From Prorocentrum cordatum (Eukaryota > Sar > Dinophyceae > Prorocentrales > Prorocentraceae), in contig CAUYUJ010015014.1 in the NCBI GenBank assembly GCA_963575745.1, forward strand, positions 296,731-360,730: DNA of 64,000 nucleotides, read 5' to 3'. Below, one piece after another: positions 1-11,925 of this stretch. Below the pieces are notes generated by a model that did no database searches, had not been told where the DNA came from, and saw nothing but the letters and a program-made list of their open reading frames with translations. The position numbers and the translations under genes are program-made. The stretch's first letter is position 1; the number at the start of each line of letters is the position of its first letter.

Positions 1-2400
1 CGCGTACCACCCCTACTTCATGACCCGCACGGCCAGGAGTGGTCTGGCGCACTGGACGGGTCATGCCACGGGGTAGATAAACCCGAGGGGCGACGTGCGC
101 GAATAAGGAGTCAAGTGACGAGGGCTGTCGCGGACGATTGGGCCATTGCCCTCCATGGTGGGCACGTCCTCAGCGTGGCGAGGGGGGTAAAGCCCCTGCC
201 GCTGAGGCCGCCGACGCCGCTTTTTGAGGATGCCGCGGGCGGCGGGTTCGGCCGCCCATGGCGCCCGCGGGCGTGCAGCGACGAGATCGCGGTCGGCGCG
301 CTTCCAGGAGTTCCAGAACCCTGGCTCCACCGCAAGGGGCAGCGCTCGGCGATTTTGCGTCGATTTCACACGAGTTTGCAGCTTTGGCCGCGGCCGCCAG
401 GGGGTAATTTATTTGTTGGTTCTACCAGGCGTTAGCGCGGAGGCCACGTGGACGCCCGCAGCGGCGCAGCAACGGGGTCGGGAAGCTCGTTTGCCATCTG
501 CGGCTCCGCGCGCGCGCTGCATACTTTGCAAGGGTAGCGTTCGGTAGGGCACGCGAAGTAGGCCCATCGGGGCGAGCGAGTGGACCGTCGACGGCCGCGT
601 GGTATGCAAATATAAGAAGTTCGGTTGGGGTTGTTGCTGTTTGATTGTGATGGCCGCGGCTGCGGCCTGCGCTGCTCGTCGCCATTCTTCCAAGTTTCAT
701 TCAAGACCACGGGGTTGCGTCATCCCCAACGCAACGGTTCCGCGAGAAGGTGGAACGCATGAGCTTCGATTTCGGGGTCCTTTACCTCGGGGGGTCGGCG
801 CCGCTCGAGGTATTCTCGCGGTTGCTGCGGCGCTTCGACGCGTGCGGGCCTGGCTTTGGCGCAGCGAAGGCAACGCCAGGAACTTGTCATTCTGCTTCAG
901 CGGTATCCTCCTTCAGCGGGTGCCATCGTTTGGCATGCTCCCCCGCTACTATTAAAGGTCCCCTTGCTGTCGGACCTGGGGATCCTGCAATGGTGGTGGG
1001 ACACGCCCCCGTTGAAGGCGATTTTCCTGGAGATGTCGAACCACCAGGACTTCGGGGACGGGCCAGCGGTGCCTGACTGCGGCTTGCAGATCAGCGCAAG
1101 CGGCGCAGTGGCGCTTTTCAGATTCGCATCGTGCGCGCGTTTATTTTCTTGGGGTGGTGTGGTGAGGGGCGTAGGTGAGGATGTGGGCTGTCTTCGCTCT
1201 CCTCCGTCCTTGTCACTTTTATTTTCCGCATCGAGGAATGGTTCTGCGTGGCCGCGTCTTTGGTTTGTGAGTTCATCGGCAAGGGGGCGGTGGCCATGGG
1301 GGAAGTCGGGGAGCGGGGGGGGGGTGGTATCGGAAGCGCGCGCGTTGGACGCTCGAGCGGCGCATGTGCGTTTGGCTGGACTGTCGAAGGCGCTGCATTC
1401 TCACTGGGAATTGAGCGCGGGAGTGTAGGGGAAATGCGGGCTTGCAAGGCGCAGCGTTGTCATGGCGAAAATAGCAAGGGTGCGCCGTTCGATGGGGTTG
1501 GGCGCGGTTGAGGGGGCGGCGTCGGGGACGCGGGCTCTGTGAAGGTAGTGTCATCATCCAGTCGTTTCCGGACTCGCAGCATGTCGTGCCCCCCCCCCCT
1601 CCCTCTCGCCGTCGCGTGCGCTCTCGCGCAGACATGTATTTTTAAATAGTTCGAACGACCGCGCGAGTCGGCGTTTCTCCTCTTCTGGTTTTCTTATGCA
1701 TGGTCACGTTGAAACGCCGTGCTTTTTTTTTCACGCCGAGACTCGAAGGCTCCTCCAGGACAGGTTTTCGGTCAGGCTTATTGATGTCTGGCATACTTGT
1801 GCACGGGTTGCATGGCGATTTTCTAGGGCCCCAAAGGGCGAAACGTCGTCGTCGCAATCGGTCGCTGTCGATTGTCGACGCGCGCTCTCGCGTAAGCGCC
1901 GCGTCTCGTTCCCGTGGGTTTTCCGGCCGTGGCGATGAAGTAACTGAACTGTTGGAAGCGCAGTGGCCTTTCAGTCGTTGTTGTTTTCGTGTCACATGCG
2001 GTTGCGACAAAGTCTTTCCCCCCTCCCCCCTTCGTCTCCCCCATATGTTGTGTTCGCACAGTAGCAATGGCAGTGTTCGTGTTGTCGATATACATGGAAA
2101 AGCATTCCTGGTCAAGGGGTACTGTTTCGCCCTCTGTTTTTTTCAACCCTGTTCGCTGGCCTCATCGGGTTTCCTGTTGTTGCGCGTTTACGGTTTCGCT
2201 CGTGCAAAGTTGTGGCGTTCGCGAGTCGGTTGGTTTGCGTGTTGCGTGCGTTGCGTGCCGTTAATTTGGGCGTGCTGTGTGCGATGTTGCGTGCCCGCGT
2301 ACAAGTGTGTACCCGTGGTAGTGTTATGGTATTGGTGGTATGTAGCATTCACGCAATTGCGCTTGTGTTCTTTCTTCTTTGTACGATGCAATGTAGGTAT
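1..2400. other. No recognisable gene
   Basis: GC-rich sequence with open frames on both strands that overlap, have no recognisable domain and look like chance openness. A C-rich run lies near 1580-1600. I see no repeat array and no convincing exon here. Confidence 0.5.
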
Positions 2401-2710
2401 CATGTCTGTATGTAAGTCGTGTATGTATGTGTGTAAGTTGTGTCGGAAGTTCTTTTTGGTGTATGAAGGTAGGTATGCTTGTATGTCTGTCTGTCTGTCT
2501 GTCTGTCTGTATGTTTGTATGTACGTAGATATGTCGGTATGTGTGGTTTATCGTTAATATATGTCTGTGTGTCTGTCTGTAGTATGTCTGTATGGAAGTG
2601 GTGTCGGATGTCTTTTATGGTTGGTATATGAAGTACGTCTGTCGTGTGTGCATGTAGTATACACATGGTATGGTACATGTTCGCATATTAGTACACATGG
2701 TGTTATGTAG
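2400..2710. repeat. TGTA/TCTG simple-repeat tract
   Basis: Degenerate TGTA and TCTG tetranucleotides, with a clean TCTG run at about 2485-2509. The open frames across it (Cys, Val and Tyr on one strand; His and Thr on the other) are by-products of the repeat. Confidence 0.85.
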
Positions 2711-2889
2711 TCGTTCAGTGATGTAGTATGTCGCAGGTAATATTTAATGGTTTGGGTTGTGCCCCTCACACGCATGTCATGTTATTACATGTTCTCATTC
2801 CCTGGCCCCAAGGTCTTTGGAAGTAATTTGATCCCCTGCAAAAGCGGTTTCTGGGCCTCCTGTTTCTTGACGTGATTCACTTGTCCCAG

Positions 2890-5800
2890 AGCCCAAGAGG
2901 ATGTTCGCCATCGCGTTGCCGAGACGAAGAAGGATAAGGAGCAGAAGCTGCGCCAGAACTGCCAGCAGAGTCCTGACGCTGCCGGAGACGACGGTCTTGG
3001 TGATTCTGTTTTACACCTGGGGTCCCAGCCTCAGCCACCAGCGACGCTGGTGAACTTCCAGCACCGTGGCACGGGTGCCATGACCTCGGCTCGCTCCTGC
3101 GCTGGCGGCGGCGGTGGGGGTGGCGGCGGCGGCGGCCACTCGCCGCCGCCTTCTGTATCGGACCCCAGCGGCACGCCGAACACCAAGGGGAAGCATGCCA
3201 TAGCCGATAGGTACATTCTCAACTTGCCGCTGACGGCTTTGCTTCAGGGGCAGAATCTTGGGCGCACCATTGTCCCCGCGCAGAGGTTGTGCGAGAAGTG
3301 GGAACAGGCAGGAGATCCCGGGTCCATGAACGCATCTGTCATCTTGCGCGACCACCTGTCTGCCTGCGACGCGGCCTCCAAGCTGCACAGCCAGGCCCGC
3401 ACGATCGAGAAGACCGAGATGCACAGGTACATGAGGATCTTGACGGACAAGCGCACGGACTGGCCCACCAACATAAAGCTCGAACTCGTCAAGCGCAGCA
3501 TCAAGGAGAAGCGCGAGGCAGGCGGCTTGGACGGGGTCTTGGTTGCGTCGTCTCCCTGGCGTTATTCGACTCGGACGCCGAGTGCGAATGGGACCCCTTC
3601 AAGCGTACCATGTCAGCTGTTGAGGGCAGCATCAGAGAGAAGGCCGACAACTTCGCTCACATGCTCGTCGACGAGACGCTGGTCCCGCTTTGCCGCGAGG
3701 CTGAGGGGAGAAGCCATGTGGTGTTTGGTGTGTGTAAAACTGCGCTGCAACGGTTCGACCTCATCGATGAAGACATCGACGAGGGATACGGATAAGTCAT
3801 CGGCACCCTGATGCACATCTTCAAGGCGTTGGTGGCCCTCATCATCCCTGAGCCTGGGTATCTCAACTGTTCCGATGCCAACGTGGACGTGCTATTCATC
3901 CATGCCTTGGTGGAGCCGACGAGCAAGACCCAGCCGTGGGCACGCACGCTGGCGACAGTTGTCAAGTCGATGCCCTACTGGAAGGATCTGCTGAACGACT
4001 TCAGGACCACGCGTGAAGCTACCCTGACTGAGTGGCCCAAGCTCGTAAGCCTCATGGATCAGTTCGCGAAGAGGGAAGACGTGCCGACTGAGACGGTCAC
4101 GTGGGTGCTGGACAACTACACGACATGGTTGGGCACGCTGCGCCAGAAGCTGATGCCGAAGTTCGAGACGATCCTCATCTACCACCTGGAGAACATCTCG
4201 CTCGACGTGGGGGAGGCGAAGAAGTCCGGCGATCGTGAGGGGTTCAGGGTCGGGATCCAGGATCGTCGCAACGCCATGGTGAAGGCCGCCGAGCTCTTTG
4301 GACACAAAGCAGCGTTTCGCAACTGCGCCAACACCCTCGACGAGTGGATCGCCACCGATGGCGCGCACTCGGCCTACAACCAGCTCGAGTCGAGCCTCGT
4401 GACGATCGCGGACTCCCAGGACATGTCGTGGGCCGACGCGCAGGACTGCGGCTTGCTGTAATGCTGCTCCTGATCCCCCTCCACCTATTCCTTCTCCTCT
4501 TCCTCCTCCTCTTCCCGTGCCCTCCCCTCCTCCTCCTCCCACGCTCTCCTCCCTCTCCTTCTCCTTCTCACCTCGCTTCTCCTCCCCTTGTCCTTCCCCA
4601 CCTCCTCTTCCTCCTCCTCCCCCTCCCCTCCTCCTCCTCAGCGTCCTCCCCACCACCCTCGTTTCAGGTTCCAGGGGGTCTCATCGCACTCCTTCTTAGC
4701 TTGTTGCCCTCTCTCTCCTCCCCTCGCGTCTCTCCTTCGCCCTCTCCCTCGAAGTCCTCCTTTCCTGCGCCTCTATCCTCTCCTCGCTCTCCCCCTCTAG
4801 CCTGGGCCTCTATCCTCTCCTCGTTCTCCTCTCATCGTTCTCCCTTCCTCTATCTCCTCTATCTCCTCCTCTCTCTCCTCTGTCCTCTCCTCGTTCCCCT
4901 TTCCTGTGCCTCGATCCTCTCCCCCATGAGTCCTGGGCCCTGGGTCCTTCCGTGGGTCCTGGGTCATTCCTGGGTCCTGTGTCCTTCCATGGGCGTCTTC
5001 CTCCTCATCCATCTCTCTTTCCCCCTCGTCCTAATTCCCCTTCGGACAATTAGGAGACCGCGGTGGGCGCGCTGGACCGCGCCGAGGGCCACCACGAGAG
5101 GGAGGAGGTCCTCAATCGGCTGTCGCCGCCGAGGGCCGTGCCAGCTCTCAGGAAGGTCTCGGAGGCCCTCTTGACCATGGACATGACTACTACCCTGATT
5201 TCGGCGTCCATGAGGAAGCTCGCCGACCTCATCATGCCGCGGTGCGCTGACTGCGACGACGAGAAGCGCAAGATCAAGGTGTGCGTGAAAGTTGCTGACC
5301 TCACGAACCTGCTCTGCGACGTGGCGGACTCTGCGGGCGACGGCCAGCCTACCGCTCCAGCACCGATCAGCAAGGCGGATGCGCTTGCCTGGCACGTTCA
5401 GTGCGCTGCCGACCTGGTGAAGGCCTTTCCAGAGAACGCCGAGACAGGCAACTTGAAGCTGGCTGTGGACAAGGCGAAGGATAAGCTCTCCGAGATGTTG
5501 GGGGGCGAGCTGGGCCAGGTCAAAGAGATGCCGGCGAAGGCGGCGGGCTCCGTCCAGCAGCAGCTCAGCGCCAACGAGATGCTGAAGGTCTGGCCAGAGG
5601 GCTTCACGGCATCATCTTGGAAGGAGTTCGCGGGGTTCGCGACGCCGATCTTCGCTGATCTGCAGGGCGACGCCCTCACCAAGAGCCTGTCGGACATGTG
5701 CGTTGCCATGAACAGGGCGAGCGTGCCCCAGTCGCAGTGGCAGGGCTTCATGACGCCAGAGCAGCTGCTAGAGCTCACGGATGCCAAGGCCATCTTCGGG

Positions 5801-6064
5801 AAGGGCCACTGCGCGAAGTTGGAGGGCTTCTGTCTGCACCTCCTCGTGGACTCATACGCCAATCCAATAAGCATCAGGAAGCGCTTCGCCAGCGCCATGC
5901 GCGAGTCGCAGGAGGAGCTCGCAGGTGGCATCGAGGGCTTCAAGATGACGAGCAGCCTCCTGCACCCGATGATCCAGAAACAGCTCGAGCAGAAGTCGGG
6001 CTTCAGTGGCGCTGCCAGCGGCGGCGCCAAGGCGAAGGCCAAGGCCGCTGCGACCCCAGCCTGA
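2890..6064 (+). pseudogene. Unrecognised helix-rich protein gene, apparently broken
   Basis: Function unknown; I recognise no domain. A pyrimidine tract and CAG precede an open frame starting about 2890. It runs through a Gly-rich stretch near 3110 followed by Pro residues, to about 3540, where the reading frame slips by one (one base lost or two gained). It continues to an in-frame TAA at 3793-3795, resumes in the same frame at once to 4443, and after an inferred intron continues 5054-6061, ending at TGA 6062-6064. The pieces total about 850 residues, rich in Lys, Glu, Leu and Ala and predicted helical, ending in a Lys/Ala tail. There is no signal peptide or membrane segment. The uniform codon character on both sides of each lesion suggests a recently damaged gene. 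A sequencing error could explain the frameshift, and stop-codon readthrough is a less likely account of the TAA. Confidence 0.55.
4444..5053 (+). other. Inferred GA-AG intron, pyrimidine-rich
   Basis: The coding frame breaks at TAA 4459 and resumes after a 0.6-kb tract that is almost wholly C and T on this strand. Removing 4444-5053 joins GCG CAG to GAG ACC in phase 0. The ends share a direct AGGA repeat (4442-4445 and 5052-5055), so the donor is GA and the acceptor AG. No terminal inverted repeat is visible. Confidence 0.6.
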
Positions 6065-6917
6065 GCGCGGCGGCTGCCGCGCCTGGACCGCGGGGCCGAC
6101 CGCGGCAGGCCAGAGGAAAATGATGTCTGTTGCGGATGTGTTTGCTCTATCCTCTTCTTTGTGTTGTTGTCATTGCTTTGTTTATTCCCGCATGGCTTCC
6201 GCCATTTATGATCCCCACCGCCGAAGCTTCATCCCAGACGAGGCCGTCGAGGATCCAACATAGCCCGAGGAGCTTCCACGACGATCCAGAGGCACTCTGA
6301 GAGGGCCCCGAGACGGCCATACCATACCCCATGTATGATTCGAGCAGGCCCCAAAATCATGCAAGGTTTAAGGTTGTCGCAGGTACGTCATTATATCACA
6401 GCATAATATTTCCAGAAGCGTAAGAGAGCACCCAAAGGGCCCATAGTAAGTACGAAAACTTCCTCAATCCCCCTCATCCTTGAATTCTGACCTGTCCGAT
6501 CCAGCCGCCCCCTCTATCATCTCCCCCCCGTTTTCCTTCCTGGCCCCGCGCCCTCTTCACGATTATGGCCCTGGGCTTCCTGAGCATCGCGACTGGTTCC
6601 CGAACTTGAGGTTGAAGCACTGTTTAGCGTGTTGGAGTGTGTATGTCCTGAACATGATATGCGGCGCTGCGCGTTCGCGGCAGCCGATTCTCCGAGAGCC
6701 CCAGCACAAACTAAAGTTGCGTCAACATCGGGCGCAACCCCTCCACGTGTTTGCTTACCCCCTGTGTCCTATTCACCCGCACTGATTACAGTCGTCGCTG
6801 GCGATTGTTTTCCTATTTTTCCTATTTCCCAAACCTATGCTGGTCCTATCCTGGTGGATTGGTTTCCTAATTCCTAACGTGTCCTCATGTGACGGCAGTG
6901 CCCGCCACAATAGTGGT
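6065..6917. other. Downstream region without a recognised gene
   Basis: The 3' flank of the 2.9-6.1 kb gene. I see no repeat array and no convincing coding exon. Confidence 0.4.
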
Positions 6918-7192
6918 ACCATCATCTGCCGAGGAAGGAGTTCTGGTCCAAGAGCATCACGGCGCAGAAGCTGGGCAGATGGATCCCGTATTTCAGGGCG
7001 TGGGTGCTCAATGCGAATGCCAAGGCCATCATCTCATGCCACTTCCACCACGACCTCATCGGTCTCGTCCTCTCCACCCTGCTCGAGGCGATGATGGAGT
7101 TCGAGGGAGGGGCCCACCCAGTAGGTGTGGCCCCACGCGCGCCCGTGGAGAAGAAGCTAGCGGAGGAGGTCGGGATGAGGGGCAAGCTGTAG
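6918..7192 (+). CDS. Partial exon of an unknown protein
   Basis: From just after a TAG at about 6915 the frame is open to TAG 7190-7192. It encodes about 90 residues with a natural composition: Trp, Phe and Tyr in the first third, then a hydrophobic Leu/Ile/Val stretch with His pairs, then a Lys/Glu/Arg end. No family is recognised and no good start codon is visible, so it is probably a 3' exon or a gene fragment. Its character is close to the gene at 2.9-6.1 kb, but I cannot show homology. Confidence 0.4.
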
Positions 7193-7199
7193 GTAGCTC

Positions 7200-7587
7200 C
7201 AGTAGATTCGACACATACATAGACTTAGAAATTGTTGATGAGCCTAGGGAGGAGGAAGGCCCCCTGGGGCCGCCTGCGATCCTCCCTCCCCCCACTGCGC
7301 CTCCTCAGGACACAGCAAGTCAGCAGGCCCCGTCGGGGGCTTTGCGTTCCTGTTTTGTTTCTTCTTCCAGGACCAGGGAGGCCTTTTCTGGGAGCGAGCG
7401 GTTTCGTAAGCTCGTGGCCCGAGGCAGTGTGGAGCCAGCGGTATTTAATCGTCCCGCTCTGAGCACCTATGCCGCAGCGCCTCTCCCAGGTCCTCTTCCT
7501 ATCACTCCGATAATATATGCCCCTAGAGCTAAGACTGGCTCCAAAAGCAAGGGGAAGGGTCGGAGGTCGGGGGGCGGGTTTGGGTGA
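7200..7587 (+). CDS. Possible Pro/Ser-rich C-terminal coding segment
   Basis: An open frame with an acidic start (Asp, Glu, Ile), a Pro-rich middle and a Gly/Lys/Arg tail ends at TGA 7585-7587. Composition is compatible with a disordered C-terminus, but there is no domain, clear start or splice evidence. It may be chance. Confidence 0.25.
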
Positions 7588-7959
7588 GGGTCCCCGTGCC
7601 TTTGGAGCCTGCCTCCCTGGGGTTGCGTGCCCATTTCGGGGAGTGCAGGACGGCCACTGCCGCCTCGGTGCGGAGCGCGCTGGCTGTATTGCGATGTCTG
7701 GGGGGTGCAGAAGCAACCCGACTCAGAGTCCATATCTCTGTATGTAAGTCTGTAGCAGCGTGCTGTAGCAGTCTGACAGGGGTGACGGCAGGACTCCACG
7801 AGCTATTCATTCATTCATTATCCTCTTCTCCTCCTCCTCCTCCTTCTCATCCTCATCCTTTCCTCCTCCTCCATCTCCCCCCCCGGGCTTCGACAATCCG
7901 ATCCGCAGGTCATGATTGGTCGAACGGGCAGCGCACGCAGTTTCTGAAGGCATGGTCTG

Positions 7960-8290
7960 GGAGAGACTTTCTCTACCGCCGCATCCAACGACGACGAACT
8001 TGCTGGCGCCGTCGGCTTCATCACGGCAGGCCGCGGGCGTGAACTTTCTCAAGATTGTCCGCGAGTTTTTTGAGCACCCGCACACAGGTACGTTCGTCGA
8101 TCCAGAGGACCCGGACGCCTGCTTCTCAGAAAGCATCCGCGCGTTCCCAGAACCTTGCGGCTGCTCTCTCGAGGTAGGAGATCGCGGACGAGCTGCGCCA
8201 CGTGTATCGTCAGCGCGAGGAGTGGAAAACCGCCTTCGAAACCGCGGTCCTCAATAACAGTATATCATGGGCCTGTTTTCCACCACCACC
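7960..8290 (+). pseudogene. Broken coding fragment, unknown family
   Basis: One frame encodes a natural-looking stretch about 8037-8170 (Phe-Leu-Lys-Ile-Val-Arg-Glu-Phe-Phe and an acidic Pro/Asp segment). The following stretch, about 8185-8280 (Ile-Ala-Asp-Glu-Leu-Arg, then Trp-Lys-Thr-Ala-Phe), is in another frame. The switch is at CTCGAGGTAGGAG near 8170, so either a tiny indel or an unrecognised splice junction separates them. No domain is recognised. Confidence 0.35.
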
Positions 8291-8579
8291 ACCACCATAT
8301 GTTGAAGGGGGAAGGAGGTGGAGAATGCGCAGGAGGAATATGAGGAGGAAGAGGACTCCCTCCCACCCCGTCTTCTGGTGGTGGCGGTGGGAAAGAAGCC
8401 CACCAATCTATCCAGCCGACTGGAGAAACTCACGCGGGGCACGGCAAGCATGCAGCATTGGGGCGGTCGAGGCATCGAAGGGGGATTTCGCCGCGGGCCC
8501 CGCGTCCACTGCACGGCAGTTTCGGGCGCATTGGGCCAGGATGTTCCATGCTCCCTTGCACAGACCTGGGTCAGTCAGG

Positions 8580-8655
8580 CCTTGCAGGATCCTGCACAAT
8601 TCTGCAGGACCCTGCAGGATCCTGTGACCACTAGCCCCTGCAGGATCCTGCAAGA
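8580..8655. repeat. Short palindromic repeats with GCAGGATCCTGC core
   Basis: GCAGGATCCTGC at 8584-8595 is a perfect palindrome. Close variants follow at about 8612-8624 and 8638-8650, and a GCAGGACCCTGC copy lies between. The spacing is irregular. Confidence 0.7.
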
Positions 8656-8659
8656 TTCG

Positions 8660-9180
8660 GCGCTCAAACTGACCCCCGTTTGCATTCACCCCGTCTCTCC
8701 AACCAGCACGTGCCGACGGAGTGGCTCCGCGACGTGCACGCGCGTTCTCGGCCTGTGCAAACGCCAGATGCTGGTGGTCGGGGCCAACGCGCCCAACCGT
8801 TGGCGGGCTTCCTTTCTTCCTTCGGGCCCCCACGGCAGCCCGCGCTGTGAGCGACCACCCCATATTTACTTCCAGGCAGTAGGCGATCGCGAGTACGCAG
8901 GAAATATATGGAACAAGCCATTCGGCACAGCGGCCACTCCGCGCCAGGCCAGGGCGGCATCCCATGTAAGGGCTGGCGTGGAACGCCAAGAAGATGCAGA
9001 AGAACCTCGTGCTGCGTACCTTGACGAACCTGACGCCAATGCACACCAGCACAATGCGAACATGATCGTGCGACTTGCCAAGAAGAGCACGAGCTACATT
9101 CCGTCCAACACCCGCCCGCTGAACGTCGTCAACACGGTCAATTGCATCGTCACGAGCGTTGCGCGCAATGGTTGAGAGGT
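8660..9180 (+). other. Weak coding hints, no model
   Basis: Short natural-looking stretches occur in two + frames near 8960-9170, but they do not join into one model. One frame is open to TGA at about 9173. No domain is seen. Confidence 0.2.
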
Positions 9181-10055
9181 CCACCTAGCGAATTGGATCT
9201 TACTTCGGCAGTTGGTTTTCCTACCAGGCCGCAGCATGATCTAGTCTTCTTGGTGTGGACACGGCCAGCATGATCACGCCCCTCACAAAAGAGACCGGGA
9301 CTTGTTTGCTGATTGATTTCGTATTGGCATTCCCTTCCATATTTCAGGCGCGTATGATCTCAACTCCTGGCGCTCTGGCTGCAATGCGCGTCTCAGATCG
9401 CGCCATGAACCTCCTCAGGACATTGTATTCATAGTCGTGTTACCAGCACAGCTCTGTCCATGCTGACAGCTTCTCCATTGAATCTGGAGCGCGGCCGGGT
9501 TGTTTGTTGTCTCCGCTGCTGTGCGCCACAGTTGCGGAGGTGCTCTTGGATCGCATCGAGGCGGAATGCCCGTACACATCGGTAAGAGTTTCTGCGGTTG
9601 ATGTTGCCCTCGTGTTGTTATACTACTTGTTGGAGGCACCACGCCCATGACCGAAGATGTTGGTTCGATCGTTGGTTGACATCTGAACCTGCACAAACGC
9701 ATCACGTTGCACTGGGCACTGACACCTTGGAGGAATTCAGAGATGCGCGGAGCAACGACTTCCAGGATGGGCGAACATCCCGCTAGCCGAGTGCGGCACG
9801 TATTTGGGTTTCTTCGTCGGCCCTCAGGGCTTGCAGCTTTGGGGATTGGGGGAACTAAGGCATGGGCATGCAGCACCAGTCTGTGGCTTACAGCACACTT
9901 TGTACATTCCACGCCCGTGCACATCGGACAACTGGAAACAGCACCAGCAAGTACTCTGGCTTTGAGGGAGGACGGGCTCAAGGTCGCCCACATGGTCGGC
10001 CTGCGTCGCTCACCTCACCTCCCTCCTCCTCCTCCTCCTTCCCCTCCTTCCCACC
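9181..10055. other. No recognisable gene
   Basis: Open frames exist on both strands without recognisable domains. The motif CCGT(A/G)CACATCGG occurs twice (about 9570 and 9916). Nothing else stands out. Confidence 0.4.
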
Positions 10056-10345
10056 ATCCTTGCCTCTGCCCTTCGCATGCCCATTTCCGCACATCCCTCA
10101 CACGCTTCGCGGCCCCATAGCTCAATTGAAGGCCTCAGTGGCTGCGCCCGCATGGCCACATCGGCCCATTCTGTTGCACATTCCTCACACGTTTCGTGGC
10201 CCCACAGGAAGCCCCACCGAAGGCCCCGCTGGTAGCGCCTGCATGGCGTCACGGCCCATTCCGGCACATCCCTCGCGCGCTTCGTGGCTCCCAATGGGGG
10301 CTCCACCGAATGCTCCAGTGGCAACGCTCGCCTGGCGACGCAACC
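10055..10345. repeat. Tandem ~90-bp repeat array, left part
   Basis: About three degenerate units, each with CACATCCCTC(A/G)C(A/G)CGCTTCG, then GTGGC(C/T)CC, then CCACCGAA and a GCATGGC-type end. The array stops at about 10345 and resumes at 10862 with the next unit. Confidence 0.7.
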
Positions 10346-10393
10346 ACATTTTCTACGAACATACCCTCGAAACGAACCACAATACACATGCCG

Positions 10394-10860
10394 TTAGGCG
10401 CGGCTGCGTGCCGAATACATCAACGGCCACGCGCTGGCGCGAGAAGTTGCAGCATCTTTGGCTTCCCTCTGAAGCACCCTCTGAAAAGACTTGGCAGAGC
10501 GGCAATCGATTAGATGCTGCGGAAGATGATTGAAGACACGAACCATGCCGAAAATCGACCGCTGAAGCATTGGGTGGTGGCCCGGTTCAAAGGGGTCCTC
10601 CTGAGCTCTGCTGTGGAAGCGCCAGTCTGCTTTGAAACCGTACCTCTCGAGATGCCCGTTGGCTGGGGGAAACAGGGAAGAGAGAATGGGAGGAGCACTG
10701 CCACGCGAAATCTGAAAGAGAAGGCCGATGATAGAAATCATAGAAATGTCTGAAAGAGAAGGCCGCTGCCTCATCTGTCAAGGACACGTGATCGAGGAAC
10801 TCGCTCTGGATATCGTCGATCATCTTCAGGACAGTGTCTGTGGCATGAAAGATCGCGCTG
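10394..10860 (-). mobile_element. LINE-like retroelement C-terminal fragment
   Basis: Read on the minus strand, one frame encodes a segment containing SIFGMVRVFNHLPQHLID followed by CRSAKSFQRVLQ. This resembles the region downstream of the reverse transcriptase in many LINE-type polyproteins (family knowledge, not searched here). A second stretch to its N-terminal side (DTVLKMIDDIQSEFLDH) lies in another frame, so the fragment is frameshifted. A GGCCTTCTCTTTCAGA direct repeat occurs inside it. It separates two parts of one tandem array, implying insertion into the array. Confidence 0.45.
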
Positions 10861-10861
10861 G

Positions 10862-11200
10862 TTTCTCCCCGCACATCCCTCGCGCGCTTCGTGGCTCCCA
10901 AGGGAGCTCCACCGAATGCTCCAATGGCAACGCTCGCATGGCGACACAGTCCCATCTCACACGCTCCGTGGCTCCGTTCGGAGCTTGACCTAAGGCCCCC
11001 GTGGCCGCGCCCGCACTGCGGCCCCGCACCCCTGTCGGCACACCCTCACACGCTGCGAGGCCCCACGGTCTATAGGACGGCAGGCCCTTAGCGCCAGCTC
11101 CCCGTCTTGGCACACCTCCCGCACGTCTCGTGGCCCGAGTTCCGCCAAAGGGCACCAGCAGCAGCGCCCGCACGGCGGCACCGCCCCTTCTGTGACACGC
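10862..11200. repeat. Tandem ~90-bp repeat array, right part
   Basis: Units of the same family as 10055-10345 resume. The first unit here is nearly identical to the last unit before the interruption (shared CGCGCGCTTCGTGGCTCCCA), as expected for adjacent units split by an insertion. Confidence 0.7.
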
Positions 11201-11690
11201 CAGGCAAACGGTGGCCCCACGGGAGCTCCCCCTGCTCCGTGGCAGACGGCTTGGTCCCTCGTCTGCATGCTGGTCCAGCTTGGTGTTCTGGTTATCCTGC
11301 CCTGGCATCGCTCGGACGTGTGCATTTTTTCTCGGCGAGAACCATCGAGGAGCATCCTTGAACATTTGGCGAAAAAACCACGCACGAAACCGAAAAAAAC
11401 ACAGGGAATGGACGTCCGAGCGATGGCGAGCTGCGGCGGAGAGGCGGGCCCTGGAGGCCGAGAGTCAGCGACCGCGCTGTGCTGCGACCTCGTCACGGCG
11501 AGAGGAGGTCCGGGGGCGGTGACTCCGACGCCGGCGACGAGCACGGCAGCGAGCCCGGAGGGCATCCAGGAGTCTCTCGCCGGTCTACGGGGTACCAGCA
11601 GGCTTCCGGAGGCCCACTCGGGCGCCGGCGACGTCGCGCAGATGCTGATCCTCGGTCGATCGATCGGTGAAGACGCCAGGCCGTCGACGA
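11200..11690. other. No recognisable gene
   Basis: Open frames in several phases and no recognisable domain. Confidence 0.3.
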
Positions 11691-11925
11691 CGACGCCGGC
11701 GACGACGACGATGTCGGCGTCCGTCGTCAAAACGGTCGTCGTCGTCGTCGTCCGCGGCGTTGGTCGCCGACGACGACGGCGGCGTCGGCGGCGGCGGCGT
11801 CGGCGTCGGCGGCGGCGGCGGCGACGACTGCGTCGACGACCACGGCGTCAAAGATCGGCCGGCGGCGACGACGACGGCGACGACGATGGCGACGTCGGCG
11901 GTGACGAGCACGGCGTCCAGCTGGC
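11690..11925. repeat. Imperfect GAC/GGC trinucleotide repeat
   Basis: Runs of GACGAC, GGCGGC and GTCGGC generate Arg-rich frames on + and Ser/Pro-, Ala- or Asp-rich frames elsewhere. No protein is inferred. Confidence 0.8.

Noticed and set aside
9415-9993. 192-residue minus-strand frame
   Set aside because: Contains Cys, His and Pro without any recognisable pattern; the plus strand is similarly open. Not supported.
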